From positions 1 through 15,121 of the forward strand of contig CAYRIF010000062.1 in NCBI GenBank assembly GCA_964424205.1: a DNA stretch of 15,121 bases, given 5' to 3'. This document shows, piece after piece, positions 6,566 to 13,069 of this stretch. Source of the DNA: CAYRIF01 sp964424205 (GTDB taxonomy: Bacteria > Bacteroidota > Bacteroidia > Cytophagales > Cyclobacteriaceae). Every line of letters starts with the position of its first letter. Position 1 is the first letter of the stretch. The notes beneath the pieces are model-generated. The model worked only from the letters and a program-made list of their open reading frames with translations, had not been told where the DNA came from and did not search any database. Both the position numbers and the translations under genes were made by a program.

Positions 6566-7438
6566 TTATTTAGATAAGTTGTGCTTGGTCAATACATCTA
6601 CCAATGAGATTGACGCATCTTCCATGTCATTCACAAGTGAATCCACTTTAGTAACTAAGTAATTATAAAATACTTGTAGGATTACAGCCACAATCAAACC
6701 AGCCATGGTCGTTAACAATGCCACTTTAATACCGTGAGCCACTAGAGAAGGAGAAATATCACCTGCTGCTTCAATCGCATCAAATGCTTGAATCATACCA
6801 AGCACCGTACCCATGAAACCCAACATAGGCGCCAAAGAGATAAATAATGATACCCATACTAATCCTTTTTCCAAACGTCCCATTTCAACAGAACCATAAG
6901 AGATAATTGATTTTTCAACCATTTCTAATCCCTCAGGAGCTCTCATTAATCCTTGTGTAAAAATAGAAGCCACTGGTCCTTTTACACCTGCCGTGTAATC
7001 TTTGGCAGCATCTACACCACCAGAAGCCAATGCATCTTCTACACCACCTAATAGTTTATCAGTATTGGTAGTAGCCAAGTTAAGAGAAATTATTCTCTCG
7101 ATAGCTATCGCTAGTCCTAAAATTAAACAAACAAGTACAATACCCATGAATCCCCAACCTCCGTCAATGAAATACTTCAATACGGTTTGGTGAAATCCTT
7201 TTGGTTCCGCATCTGCTTTTGCTTTTGCATCCGCTTCCGCCTGAAGTGCTGCTGCCTCCGCTGCTGCTGCATCCGCTTCTTCTTTGGCAATTCTTTCTTC
7301 TTCCGCCGCTTGTTCTGCCGCTGCTACTGAATCTGCTGCTGCTTGTTCTACAGAAACTTCGTCCTGCGCAAAAGCATTTGATGATTGACTAAACGTCATA
7401 ACACCTGCAAGTAATAATAAGCTAACTAACTTTTTCAT
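6566..7438 (-). CDS. exbB: ExbB/TolQ/MotA-type proton channel protein with exported N-terminal extension
   Basis: This is a 290-residue inner-membrane protein. Residues 1-24 look like a signal peptide (MKKLVSLLLLAGVMTFSQSS, then NAFA before Q25). Residues about 28-78 form an Ala/Glu-rich, probably coiled-coil segment, which would lie in the periplasm if the signal is cleaved. The MotA/TolQ/ExbB core follows: TM1 about 94-116, then a cytoplasmic region with GPVASIFTQGLM, TM2 about 193-218 (APMLGFMGTVLGMIQAF, the conserved pore-lining stretch) and TM3 about 236-262 (IKVALLTTMAGLIVAV). It is the channel subunit that uses proton flow to drive TonB via ExbD. It is the first gene of the four-gene operon. 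Many Bacteroidota ExbB proteins carry such an extension; the linker length here is compositionally simple and may vary. Confidence 0.92.
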   Translation of the reverse strand: MKKLVSLLLLAGVMTFSQSSNAFAQDEVSVEQAAADSVAAAEQAAEEERIAKEEADAAAAEAAALQAEADAKAKADAEPKGFHQTVLKYFIDGGWGFMGIVLVCLILGLAIAIERIISLNLATTNTDKLLGGVEDALASGGVDAAKDYTAGVKGPVASIFTQGLMRAPEGLEMVEKSIISYGSVEMGRLEKGLVWVSLFISLAPMLGFMGTVLGMIQAFDAIEAAGDISPSLVAHGIKVALLTTMAGLIVAVILQVFYNYLVTKVDSLVNDMEDASISLVDVLTKHNLSK

Positions 7439-7469
7439 AATAATATCAATTTTTAAAAATTATAGGTTA

Positions 7470-7497
7470 CAAATAGTTTCAATTTTATACAATTCAA
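7470..7497 (-). promoter_or_regulatory. Possible promoter of the exb operon
   Basis: On the minus strand TTG (7497-7495) and ACTATTTG (7477-7470) are separated by 17 bases. The -7 box has one mismatch to TANNTTTG. It lies about 32 bases before the exbB ATG, between that gene and tRNA-Ser. The tRNA could also read through into the operon. Confidence 0.35.
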
Positions 7498-7520
7498 TTT
7501 TAACAAATTCAAATTCTATG

Positions 7521-7608
7521 CGGAGAAGAAGGGATTCGAACCCCCGGTACCCTTGTGGGGCACACTCACTTTCCAAGCGAGCGCCTTCGACCACTCGGCC
7601 ACCTCTCC
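7521..7608 (-). tRNA. tRNA-Ser (GGA anticodon)
   Basis: The 88-nt gene reads on the minus strand with acceptor stem GGAGAGG/CTTCTCC (one G-U pair) and discriminator G at 7521. The D arm GGCCGAGTGGTCGAAGGC is the serine type. The anticodon arm CTCGC-TTGGAAA-GTGAG gives GGA, which reads UCC and UCU. The class II variable arm is GTGCCCCACAAGGGTACC, and the T arm GGGGGTTCGAATCCCTT. CCA is not encoded. No clear TANNTTTG box was found in the 130 bases upstream. Confidence 0.97.
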
Positions 7609-7750
7609 TAATTTCACGTACACAATTTTTACGTCAAACAAACAACCATCATTAAATAATCCGTTGAGTATTCCTTCAGTTGTGAAAACAAATAAATTAA
7701 TAAAAAATGCCTTATGCAAGTTTTCTCTTAATTATTAATGAATTTTTAAT

Positions 7751-8815
7751 CTAACCCATCTCTCCAGATATAGGTATTCTAAGTCTTTTTTTAACTTTTT
7801 GAATATTTTTCTCATTACTTAACAAAAACATCATTTTAGTAATCGCTGCTTCAGTGGTGATATCATCACCACTTATTACCCCTATCTTTTCTAATCCCTT
7901 ACTTGTTTTGTACTGCCCCTGCATCACTTTACCACCCATGCATTGCGACACATTAAAAATGATTATACCGTTCTCTATCGCTGATTTAAGCAGCTTAAGA
8001 AACCATTTGTCGGTCATGGTATTTCCTGATCCAAATGTTTCCATCACCACACCCTTCAACCCTTCAATGCCTAGTATACTCTCCACCACACTTTGTGTCA
8101 TACCAGGAAATATTTTCAATATAGCAACATTGGTATCGCTTATTTTTTTATATTTTAATTTGGCATTGCTTGCCCATTTTTTTAATACGGCATTATTAAA
8201 CTCTATTTCAATACCTGCCTCCGCAAGTACGGGGTAATTTTCAGACTCAAAGGCATCAAAATTTAAGCTTTCGACCTTCTTTGACCTATTTCCCCTTAAA
8301 AGTACGTAGCTAAAATAGATACAAACTTCCGAAACAATAGATTTTCCTTCCACTTTTCTCGAAGCTATGTCAAGCGCTGTAATTAAATTTTCTCTAGCAT
8401 CAGAGCGGGCAGCTCCGATGGGCAATTGTGCGCCTGTCAATATCACAGGCTTGTTCAATCCCGATAACATAAAACTTAATGCCGAAGCAGTATATGCCAT
8501 TGTATCAGTACCATGTAAAATCACAAAACCATCATAACTATCATAATTCTCGTCGATGATGTAAGCCAGGTCATTCCAATGACCAAGTGTAATACTAGAA
8601 GAATCAATAGGCTTTGGGAAAGAAATTACGGTGATATTTAAATCAAAACCTTTTAGGTAACTTATCCTTTCCATGATATGACTAAAATTAAATGGTACCA
8701 ACGTGCCAGATTCATCATATACCATGCCTATTGTGCCACCAGTATAGATGAGTAGTATCGAAGCTCTTGGCGTCTTCTTATTACTTGTCTTCAGTCTTAC
8801 AATTTTATATTTCAA
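7751..8815 (-). CDS. ansA: L-asparaginase, type I (cytoplasmic; EC 3.5.1.1)
   Basis: This enzyme hydrolyses L-asparagine to aspartate and ammonia. It has 354 residues and no signal peptide, matching the cytoplasmic type I (AnsA) class, which is usually about 340. The first catalytic loop is YTGGTIGM, with nucleophile T25. DSSSIT (71-76) binds substrate and LHGTDTMAYTASAL (100-113) carries the second catalytic T103-D104. RGNRSKK, KIFPGMT and a late SGDDITTEAAITK complete the family pattern. Start: no ATG exists before M31, which lies inside the catalytic motif, and an in-frame TAA lies 12 bases upstream. The TTG at 8813-8815 is therefore the best start. A TANNTTTG box 36 bases upstream agrees. 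Confidence 0.93.
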   Translation of the reverse strand: MKYKIVRLKTSNKKTPRASILLIYTGGTIGMVYDESGTLVPFNFSHIMERISYLKGFDLNITVISFPKPIDSSSITLGHWNDLAYIIDENYDSYDGFVILHGTDTMAYTASALSFMLSGLNKPVILTGAQLPIGAARSDARENLITALDIASRKVEGKSIVSEVCIYFSYVLLRGNRSKKVESLNFDAFESENYPVLAEAGIEIEFNNAVLKKWASNAKLKYKKISDTNVAILKIFPGMTQSVVESILGIEGLKGVVMETFGSGNTMTDKWFLKLLKSAIENGIIIFNVSQCMGGKVMQGQYKTSKGLEKIGVISGDDITTEAAITKMMFLLSNEKNIQKVKKRLRIPISGEMG

Positions 8816-8850
8816 TGATTTAGATTATGTATTGTGTAATGGTATAATTC

Positions 8851-8858
8851 CAAAGTTA
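8851..8858 (-). promoter_or_regulatory. Probable -7 box of the asparaginase promoter
   Basis: On the minus strand TAACTTTG matches TANNTTTG exactly. It lies in the 65-base gap between tatD and ansA and predicts a leader of about 30 nt to the TTG start. No TTG is seen at the usual -33 distance, so the promoter is only partly supported; ansA could also be transcribed from tatD. Confidence 0.45.
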
Positions 8859-8880
8859 CTAAAAAGTCACTTGTTCATCG

Positions 8881-9648
8881 CTACCCAATATTAAAAAGCG
8901 TATTGGCATTACTCGTTGTTGCTGTCGCCACGTCACTTACATCCATGTCTTGGTACTCTGCTATTTTATGTGCAATTATTGGAATATAATTTGGCTCATT
9001 TCGCTTTCCTCGATGAGGCGCAGGCGTTAAATAAGGCGCATCTGTTTCCAGTACCATATGTTTTAGATCAATTTCCGGAAGGACCTGATCCATACCACCA
9101 TTTTTAAAAGTAGCCACCCCGCCAATACCTAAATAAAAGCCAACATCGGTTACTCTTTTGGCTTCCGCTACCGAACCTGTAAAGCAATGAAATACGCCCG
9201 TCAAATTCTCGTCCTTCAATGCTTCTACCATTTCAATGGTTTCTTCAAATGAATCTCTGCAGTGTATAGCAATAGGAATCTTATGTTGTTTAGCAAATCC
9301 TACTTGAATTCTAAATGCTTCTTTTTGTTCTTCCAGCAAAGTTTTATCCCAGTACAAATCTGTTCCAATCTCCCCCACGGCTATGAATTTCCTTTTATTC
9401 AGCCATTCTTCAACCATGTACAATTCCTTTTCAAAATCCTTGGTAATAGCACATGGGTGCAATCCCATCATGGCAGTGCAATGTGCTGGATGTTTGGCTT
9501 CCAACGCCAGCATATCATCAATCGAAGTATGGTCAATATTCGGCATCAAAATCTTATGCACCCCAGCATCATGGCTTTTTTGTAGTACCGCTTCAATATC
9601 TTCTTTGAAGTTTTTTAAATAAATATGTGCGTGTGTATCTATATACAT
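8881..9648 (-). CDS. tatD: TatD-family metal-dependent hydrolase/DNase
   Basis: This amidohydrolase-fold protein acts as a 3'-5' exonuclease or DNase in characterised TatD relatives; its true substrate here is unknown. It has 255 residues from the ATG at 9648. Metal ligands are all visible: H6 and H8 (DTHAH), E93 (VGEIGTD), H129 (AIHCRDS), H154 (FHCFTG) and D203 (ETDAPYLTP). An upstream in-frame TTG at 9661-9663 would add five residues and touch the previous stop codon, but MYIDTHAH is the normal N-terminus of the family, so the ATG is preferred. It lies just after the glycosyltransferase on the same strand, with 15 bases between that stop and the chosen ATG, and is probably co-transcribed. 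Confidence 0.94.
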   Translation of the reverse strand: MYIDTHAHIYLKNFKEDIEAVLQKSHDAGVHKILMPNIDHTSIDDMLALEAKHPAHCTAMMGLHPCAITKDFEKELYMVEEWLNKRKFIAVGEIGTDLYWDKTLLEEQKEAFRIQVGFAKQHKIPIAIHCRDSFEETIEMVEALKDENLTGVFHCFTGSVAEAKRVTDVGFYLGIGGVATFKNGGMDQVLPEIDLKHMVLETDAPYLTPAPHRGKRNEPNYIPIIAHKIAEYQDMDVSDVATATTSNANTLFNIG

Positions 9649-9663
9649 AGGTTTGATTTCCAA

Positions 9664-10758
9664 TTAGTACTTTCTTCCTTTCCAGTCAATTTTTACAGGC
9701 AATAAATAAAATAGCATCATCAATAACGTGATGACTACTGCATAAAACTCATACAATAATATAGGCACAAAACTAACCTTTTGATGCACACTTTTAAACA
9801 ACTTACCATTATATGCAATCCGCAATATAATTTTTGCCAAAAAATATGTGACTGCTAATTTATAGTTAAAAAATAGCAAACCTATCACTATCGGAATGGT
9901 CAATGATTGAATCGACAATACAAAAATCAATAACAATGGTAACTGAAAAGTACCTTGCATCCAGCGTTTTCGTTGGTTTAGCAGCGTTGACAATGAGTCT
10001 GGTGGTACTGTCGTCGCCAGCACTGCTCCATCTACAATATTTGAAATGGTATAGCCTTGTCGTACCACTTCTTTGGTGAGTTGAAAATCCTCGACAATCG
10101 ATGGTTTGATATTTTCATAGCCTCCTGTCGCCTCATAAGCAGCTCGTGTCACCATCATGTTGTTTCCAATTGCGGTAACAGGAATTTTCATATCCGACAC
10201 TACTTTAACCATCCCTAAAGCATTCATCCATTCGATATTTTGGAACTTAACCCACCACCCACTTCCGTTTACAGTCGTCATGCCGGAGACTATCCCATCA
10301 CTTGCTTTTTGATGTGCCAAAAGTCCTTTTATCCATTGCTGAGAAACCTGAATATCAGCATCAGTAATATAAAAATATTCGCCCTGCGCCACTTTTGCTA
10401 AATGTGCCAAGACATTTGCCTTTGCAGCTGCTTTACCCAATTGACTTGTAATATTTAATGTTGAAATATGATTGTGCTTTTCGGCATACTTTGCTAAAAT
10501 TTCTGCCGTACCATCAGCAGAAGCATCGTTACCAACCAAAATTTCCAGTTTCTCAACTGGGTAATCAAGCTTCAACAAACTATCCAAGCATCTCCCAATA
10601 TTTTTCTCTTCATTTCTCGCTGCCACCAATATCGAAATTTTTGGAAGTTCACCCACTAGCTTGCCTGCTTTGTTGTTCTTCCAAAATAAAATCAATAAAA
10701 CATCCGTTAATAAAGATGCGATGCCCAGAAAAATAAGAATATAAAAAAGCCAGTTCAT
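9664..10758 (-). CDS. Family 2 glycosyltransferase, processive type, membrane-bound
   Basis: The protein has 364 residues: one N-terminal helix (about 3-26), a cytoplasmic GT-A catalytic domain (about 38-270) and two or three C-terminal membrane helices (about 272-295, 300-316 and 330-352). ISILVAARNEEKNIGRCL opens the GT2 fold, with nucleotide-binding D78 (GNDAS), metal-binding TDAD (132-135), catalytic ED (223-224) and QRKRW (262-266), a form of the QxxRW signature of processive synthases such as NodC, PgaC and cellulose/hyaluronan synthases. All key residues are intact. Its start overlaps the deacetylase stop by ATGA, so the two are translated together. This resembles the NodB-NodC or PgaB-PgaC pairing and suggests a beta-linked GlcNAc-type polymer or lipid-linked sugar, an inference from context. 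Confidence 0.92.
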   Translation of the reverse strand: MNWLFYILIFLGIASLLTDVLLILFWKNNKAGKLVGELPKISILVAARNEEKNIGRCLDSLLKLDYPVEKLEILVGNDASADGTAEILAKYAEKHNHISTLNITSQLGKAAAKANVLAHLAKVAQGEYFYITDADIQVSQQWIKGLLAHQKASDGIVSGMTTVNGSGWWVKFQNIEWMNALGMVKVVSDMKIPVTAIGNNMMVTRAAYEATGGYENIKPSIVEDFQLTKEVVRQGYTISNIVDGAVLATTVPPDSLSTLLNQRKRWMQGTFQLPLLLIFVLSIQSLTIPIVIGLLFFNYKLAVTYFLAKIILRIAYNGKLFKSVHQKVSFVPILLYEFYAVVITLLMMLFYLLPVKIDWKGRKY

Positions 10759-11384
10759 AACGCCTCAAAGGTATAGCCTAATTGAGAGAAATGCGCTAGA
10801 AATCTAGGCAATGCATACATCATATTCTCTTTGGCTTTGATGCTATCATGAAATACAATGATGGAACCATTATTTGTTGCTTGGATAGATTCCTCAAGAC
10901 ATTTTTCTTTGTCCAAGTCTCGATCAAAATCACCTGTCAACACGTCCCACATAATTACTTCATAATCCGCTTTTAACAATTCATACTGTCGTTTTTTAAT
11001 CCTTCCATACGGTGGGCGAAACATTTTTTGAGTATAAATTTTCGTGACATCGCCGATTATTTTTTCGCAGTCTGAAATGTTTTTGATATACTCATTAGCA
11101 TCAGTTTCCCAGCCATTCATATGGTTAAAAGTATGATTGGCAATGACATGCCCTTTTTCAACAATGGCTTTAAATTGCTTTCGATATTTTTGAACATTAT
11201 CACCTACACAAAAAAATGTAGCTTTAGCATCAAATTGGTTCAATGCCTCCAATGCAAAATCCGTTACTTCAGGTATCGGTCCGTCATCAAAAGTAATGTA
11301 TAGCACTTTCCTTTCCCTACTTTTATGCCAAGTATAATTGGGGTGAAATTTTTGGATTACTTTGGGCATTTTATGAAAGTACAT
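10755..11384 (-). CDS. Polysaccharide deacetylase, NodB-type (CE4)
   Basis: This is a 209-residue metal-dependent de-N-acetylase of carbohydrate esterase family 4. Motif 1 TFDDGP (31-36) supplies the base D33 and metal D34; motif 2 HTFNH (84-88) supplies the two metal histidines; motif 3 is RPPYGR (123-128); motif 4 is MWDVLTGDFD around W146-D147; motif 5 is IVFHDS, with H179. No signal peptide or membrane helix is evident (MYFHKMPKVIQKFHPNYTW), so it may act on a cytoplasmic or membrane-face precursor. The ATGA overlap with the following glycosyltransferase indicates a functional pair, with the sugar product partly deacetylated after or during synthesis. It lies 11 bases downstream of the transposase gene. 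Confidence 0.93.
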   Translation of the reverse strand: MYFHKMPKVIQKFHPNYTWHKSRERKVLYITFDDGPIPEVTDFALEALNQFDAKATFFCVGDNVQKYRKQFKAIVEKGHVIANHTFNHMNGWETDANEYIKNISDCEKIIGDVTKIYTQKMFRPPYGRIKKRQYELLKADYEVIMWDVLTGDFDRDLDKEKCLEESIQATNNGSIIVFHDSIKAKENMMYALPRFLAHFSQLGYTFEAL

Positions 11385-11395
11385 ATTTCATATTT

Positions 11396-12121
11396 TTATG
11401 ATTTTCGAAATTTATCCTGTTTCCAATTTAACGGGTTATTAATAATATAATTTGATATATTTTGATAGGATTTTTCATTGCGCACAACATGTTCATAATA
11501 ATTGCGCTGCCAAAGTTTTCCATTAAATCGTTGCCATCCCATATTTTTAACCCCACGGATATATTCATTGGTGGTCATCGTTTTAAACCATTGCACCACA
11601 CGATGTAGGGGCGAACCCATGTGTTCGCCCAATATCGAACCACCGTGTTCGCCCAATATCGAACCACCGTGTTCGCCCAATAACAAACCACCGTGTTCGC
11701 CCGATATCAAACCCGAATGTTTATCTAAAAACGTACCATCTGACTGCCCTGTCGGGCGTTCCCGCCTTGTCGGGCGTTCCCGCCTTGTTGGGGGTTCCCG
11801 CCTTGTTGGGGGTTCTGATTCTGGGCAGACACTTGGGTCTGCCCCTACCGCCCCAACATTTTGGATAATGCAATGGAAATGGTTGGGCATTATAATCATT
11901 TCTTGACATTTGATATCAGAAAATTTTTCCGCTAATTTATAATACCATTTGTGTATCATTTTCCCTGCATCGTTCAATTTCATTTTTCCGTTTATTATTT
12001 CACCAAACAAACATGCTCTGCCCTGACAACAAATTGTTACAAAATACAACCCTTCTTGCGAATAATCATACCCTTTTAATCTGATTGATCGTCTATGATG
12101 TTTTTTTGGATTGTATTTCAC
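11396..12121 (-). CDS. REP-associated tyrosine transposase (Y1/IS200-like) with in-frame repeat insert
   Basis: This is a 241-residue Y1 single-strand DNA transposase of the RAYT type, which acts on hairpin-forming REP sequences. The N-terminal half (about 15-88) has GLYFVTICCQGRACLFG and the metal-binding MPNHFH (H81, H83). The C-terminal half has WQRNYYEHVVRNEKSYQNI (204-222), with the catalytic tyrosine Y208 or Y209, then INNPLNW. Between them, residues about 92-172 are encoded by two REP-like hairpins and tandem repeats (PTRRER-like and GGSILGEH-like units), replacing what I recall as a short variable hinge in relatives. The frame is open throughout, so it may still be made. The start is GTG at 12119-12121: an in-frame TGA lies 3 bases upstream and no ATG is available. 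It lies among polysaccharide genes, with 20 bases to the upstream gene. Confidence 0.88.
   Translation of the reverse strand: MKYNPKKHHRRSIRLKGYDYSQEGLYFVTICCQGRACLFGEIINGKMKLNDAGKMIHKWYYKLAEKFSDIKCQEMIIMPNHFHCIIQNVGAVGADPSVCPESEPPTRREPPTRRERPTRRERPTGQSDGTFLDKHSGLISGEHGGLLLGEHGGSILGEHGGSILGEHMGSPLHRVVQWFKTMTTNEYIRGVKNMGWQRFNGKLWQRNYYEHVVRNEKSYQNISNYIINNPLNWKQDKFRKS
11605..11630 (+). repeat. REP-like hairpin 1
   Basis: GTAG is followed by arm GGGCGAAC (11609-11616), loop CCATGT and arm GTTCGCCC (11623-11630), a perfect 8-bp stem. Read on the transposase strand it encodes the GEHMGSPL residues. A GTAG tetranucleotide next to a hairpin is a hallmark of known REP elements. Confidence 0.75.
11621..11716. 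repeat. Tandem repeat, 4 x 24 bp
   Basis: Four units start at 11621, 11645, 11669 and 11693, each beginning GTGTTCGCCC. Units 1 and 2 are identical; unit 3 and more so unit 4 have diverged. The first 10 bases are the right side of REP-like hairpin 1, so the array seems to have grown out of that hairpin. Each unit encodes eight residues (GGSILGEH-like) on the minus strand. Confidence 0.9.
11751..11822. repeat. Tandem repeat, 4 x 18 bp
   Basis: Units start at 11751, 11769, 11787 and 11805. Units 1 and 2 are identical (GTCGGGCG, then TTCCCGCCTT), unit 3 differs at two places, and unit 4 has diverged in its second half. Each encodes six residues (PTRRER or PTRREP) on the minus strand. CGGG-CGTT-CCCG inside the unit is itself a small palindrome. 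Confidence 0.88.
11823..11848 (-). repeat. REP-like hairpin 2
   Basis: On the minus strand GTAG is followed by arm GGGCAGAC, loop CCAAGT and arm GTCTGCCC, a perfect 8-bp stem. It differs from hairpin 1 by GA to AG in one arm, the matching TC to CT in the other, and one loop base, so the pairing is kept. It encodes VGADPSVCP in the transposase. Confidence 0.75.
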
Positions 12122-12141
12122 TGCTCATTTGTCTTATGAAA

Positions 12142-12546
12142 CTACACTTTCTCAAATACCATCCGATAATGATCCATAATTTCTTGCTCAAAGCATACTC
12201 GGTTTGGACTGATTTTAAATATGGCTACTTGGTGTCTGAATTCCTTGTCGGTTAGGTATTTAGGAATCAGAGACATGTACAATAAATATTTTTTAACGCT
12301 GACCTTTCTAAACATTTCGCGCCACTTACCAATGGTCTCAATATAATCTAACCGACCGCTACTCTGCGATACTAATTTAAAATGAGGTTCGGCATTTCTA
12401 ATGACCATTTCCGGTCCATATGGCAGCCACGAGCCTGGAAATTCTTTCATCATCAAAGCTAACACATGGGAGGCAGAGCCTTCTTTGGCATTAATATCTA
12501 TGTCTTCAAAATCAAGCATATTCTTACTAAACGTCATGGTTTGCAT
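12142..12546 (-). pseudogene. C-terminal part of a cyclopropane-synthase-like methyltransferase, split off by an in-frame stop
   Basis: These 134 residues continue exactly in frame after the TAA at 12547-12549 that ends the N-terminal part. The reading across the stop, LLPKGGRF-stop-MQTMTF, matches the continuous strand after the glycine-rich turn in cyclopropane-fatty-acyl-phospholipid synthase relatives (LKPGGR followed by a hydrophobic or QT strand). The rest carries the late family features, such as YIETIGKWREMF with W75 (the TLxxWxxNF position) and the C-terminal helices. The ATG immediately after the stop could restart translation, but this part alone lacks the SAM-binding domain and would not be a methyltransferase. 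Codon content and frame are otherwise undamaged, so the break is recent or is a sequencing error. Confidence 0.78.
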
Positions 12547-13047
12547 TTAGAAACGTCCTCCTTTCGGCAGCAAATCACCAAGTGTCTTAAAAAAATCACT
12601 ATATACTTTCTCCTGATTCCCCTGTCTCCACTCTTCTACCGAACAAAAATGCTCTAGTCCTCCGATGCAGGTAATGGCATCAAAGGTTCCAAAATCTTCA
12701 GGCTTCACAGTACGGCAATCTTGCACCAATACATTAAATCCGTTTTTCCGACAGGCAGCAGCCTGCCCCTGAGATAGGGTTAATCCGATGCTTTGTGCTC
12801 CTCTTTCTTTTACTATATATCTCGTAAACGGCGCCCAGCCACACGCCATGTCCAGCACGTTACTTCCTTCCTTTATATTCAGACTGTCTGCAATAAATTT
12901 ATGTTTTGCTTGCTGAGCTGCCTCTAGGGTCATTGAAAAATCACCATCATATTTAGCGCCACTGTAATCTGCCATTTCTCCGATGCTCAATCGAAAAATT
13001 TCATCAATGGTGGTGTAAGTAAAATCTAAGTCGTTTTTGTCTGCCAT
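12547..13047 (-). pseudogene. N-terminal part (SAM-binding domain) of a cyclopropane-synthase-like methyltransferase, truncated by TAA
   Basis: This is a 166-residue class I SAM-dependent methyltransferase domain. YDGDFSMTLEAAQQAKHKF (33-51) corresponds to the Y-x-F-x-TLEEAQxxK entry region of cyclopropane-fatty-acid synthases. SAM motif I is VLDMACGWAPF (64-74), followed by GLTLSQGQ (88-95), which is diagnostic of the family's GITLSxEQ, and ITCIGGLEHF (126-135). It ends at GGRF followed by TAA, where the parent protein should continue; the joined length would be about 301 residues. Start: ATG at 13047. A TTG at 13089 would add 14 residues but overlap the previous gene by 20 bases. Members methylate lipids or small molecules via S-adenosylmethionine; the substrate here is unknown. 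It probably belongs to the transcript of the MBOAT/SGNH pair. Confidence 0.8.
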
Positions 13048-13069
13048 TTTTATTTTTTTATTTTTGATA

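Larger units (their letters stand above)
11605..11848. repeat. BIME-like element: two inverted REP-like hairpins bracketing tandem repeats
   Basis: The segment begins with a plus-strand GTAGGGGC hairpin (11605-11630) and ends with its minus-strand counterpart (11848-11823). Both are 26 nt long, each with a perfect 8-bp stem and 6-nt loop. Between them are four 24-bp units and four 18-bp units. The whole block lies inside the transposase coding sequence and is visibly richer in G+C than its surroundings. Confidence 0.8.

Noticed and set aside
7201..7392. 63-residue leucine/proline-rich plus-strand frame
   Set aside because: It is the antisense of the Ala/Glu-rich linker of ExbB; the low-complexity coding DNA keeps the opposite strand open.
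7516..7719. 67-residue minus-strand open frame containing GEVAEWSKALAWKV
   Set aside because: This is the translation of tRNA-Ser and its leader, a well-known spurious ORF.
7705..7735. Possible terminator after ansA (TTGCATAAGGCATTTTTT on the minus strand)
   Set aside because: Only a 3-bp stem can form before the T run; too weak to call.
7853..7873. Perfect 21-base palindrome, arms AGTGGTGAT and ATCACCACT around ATC
   Set aside because: It falls in the ansA codons for the conserved GDDITTE stretch and is explained by the coding sequence; there is no T tract or promoter context.
11621..11822. CRISPR array
   Set aside because: The repeats are directly adjacent with no unique spacers and lie within a coding frame.
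11502..11906. 134-residue plus-strand open frame with CSPNIEPP and VGRSRL repeats
   Set aside because: It is open only because the 24-bp and 18-bp repeats are multiples of three. It is antisense to a recognisable transposase and has no family features of its own.
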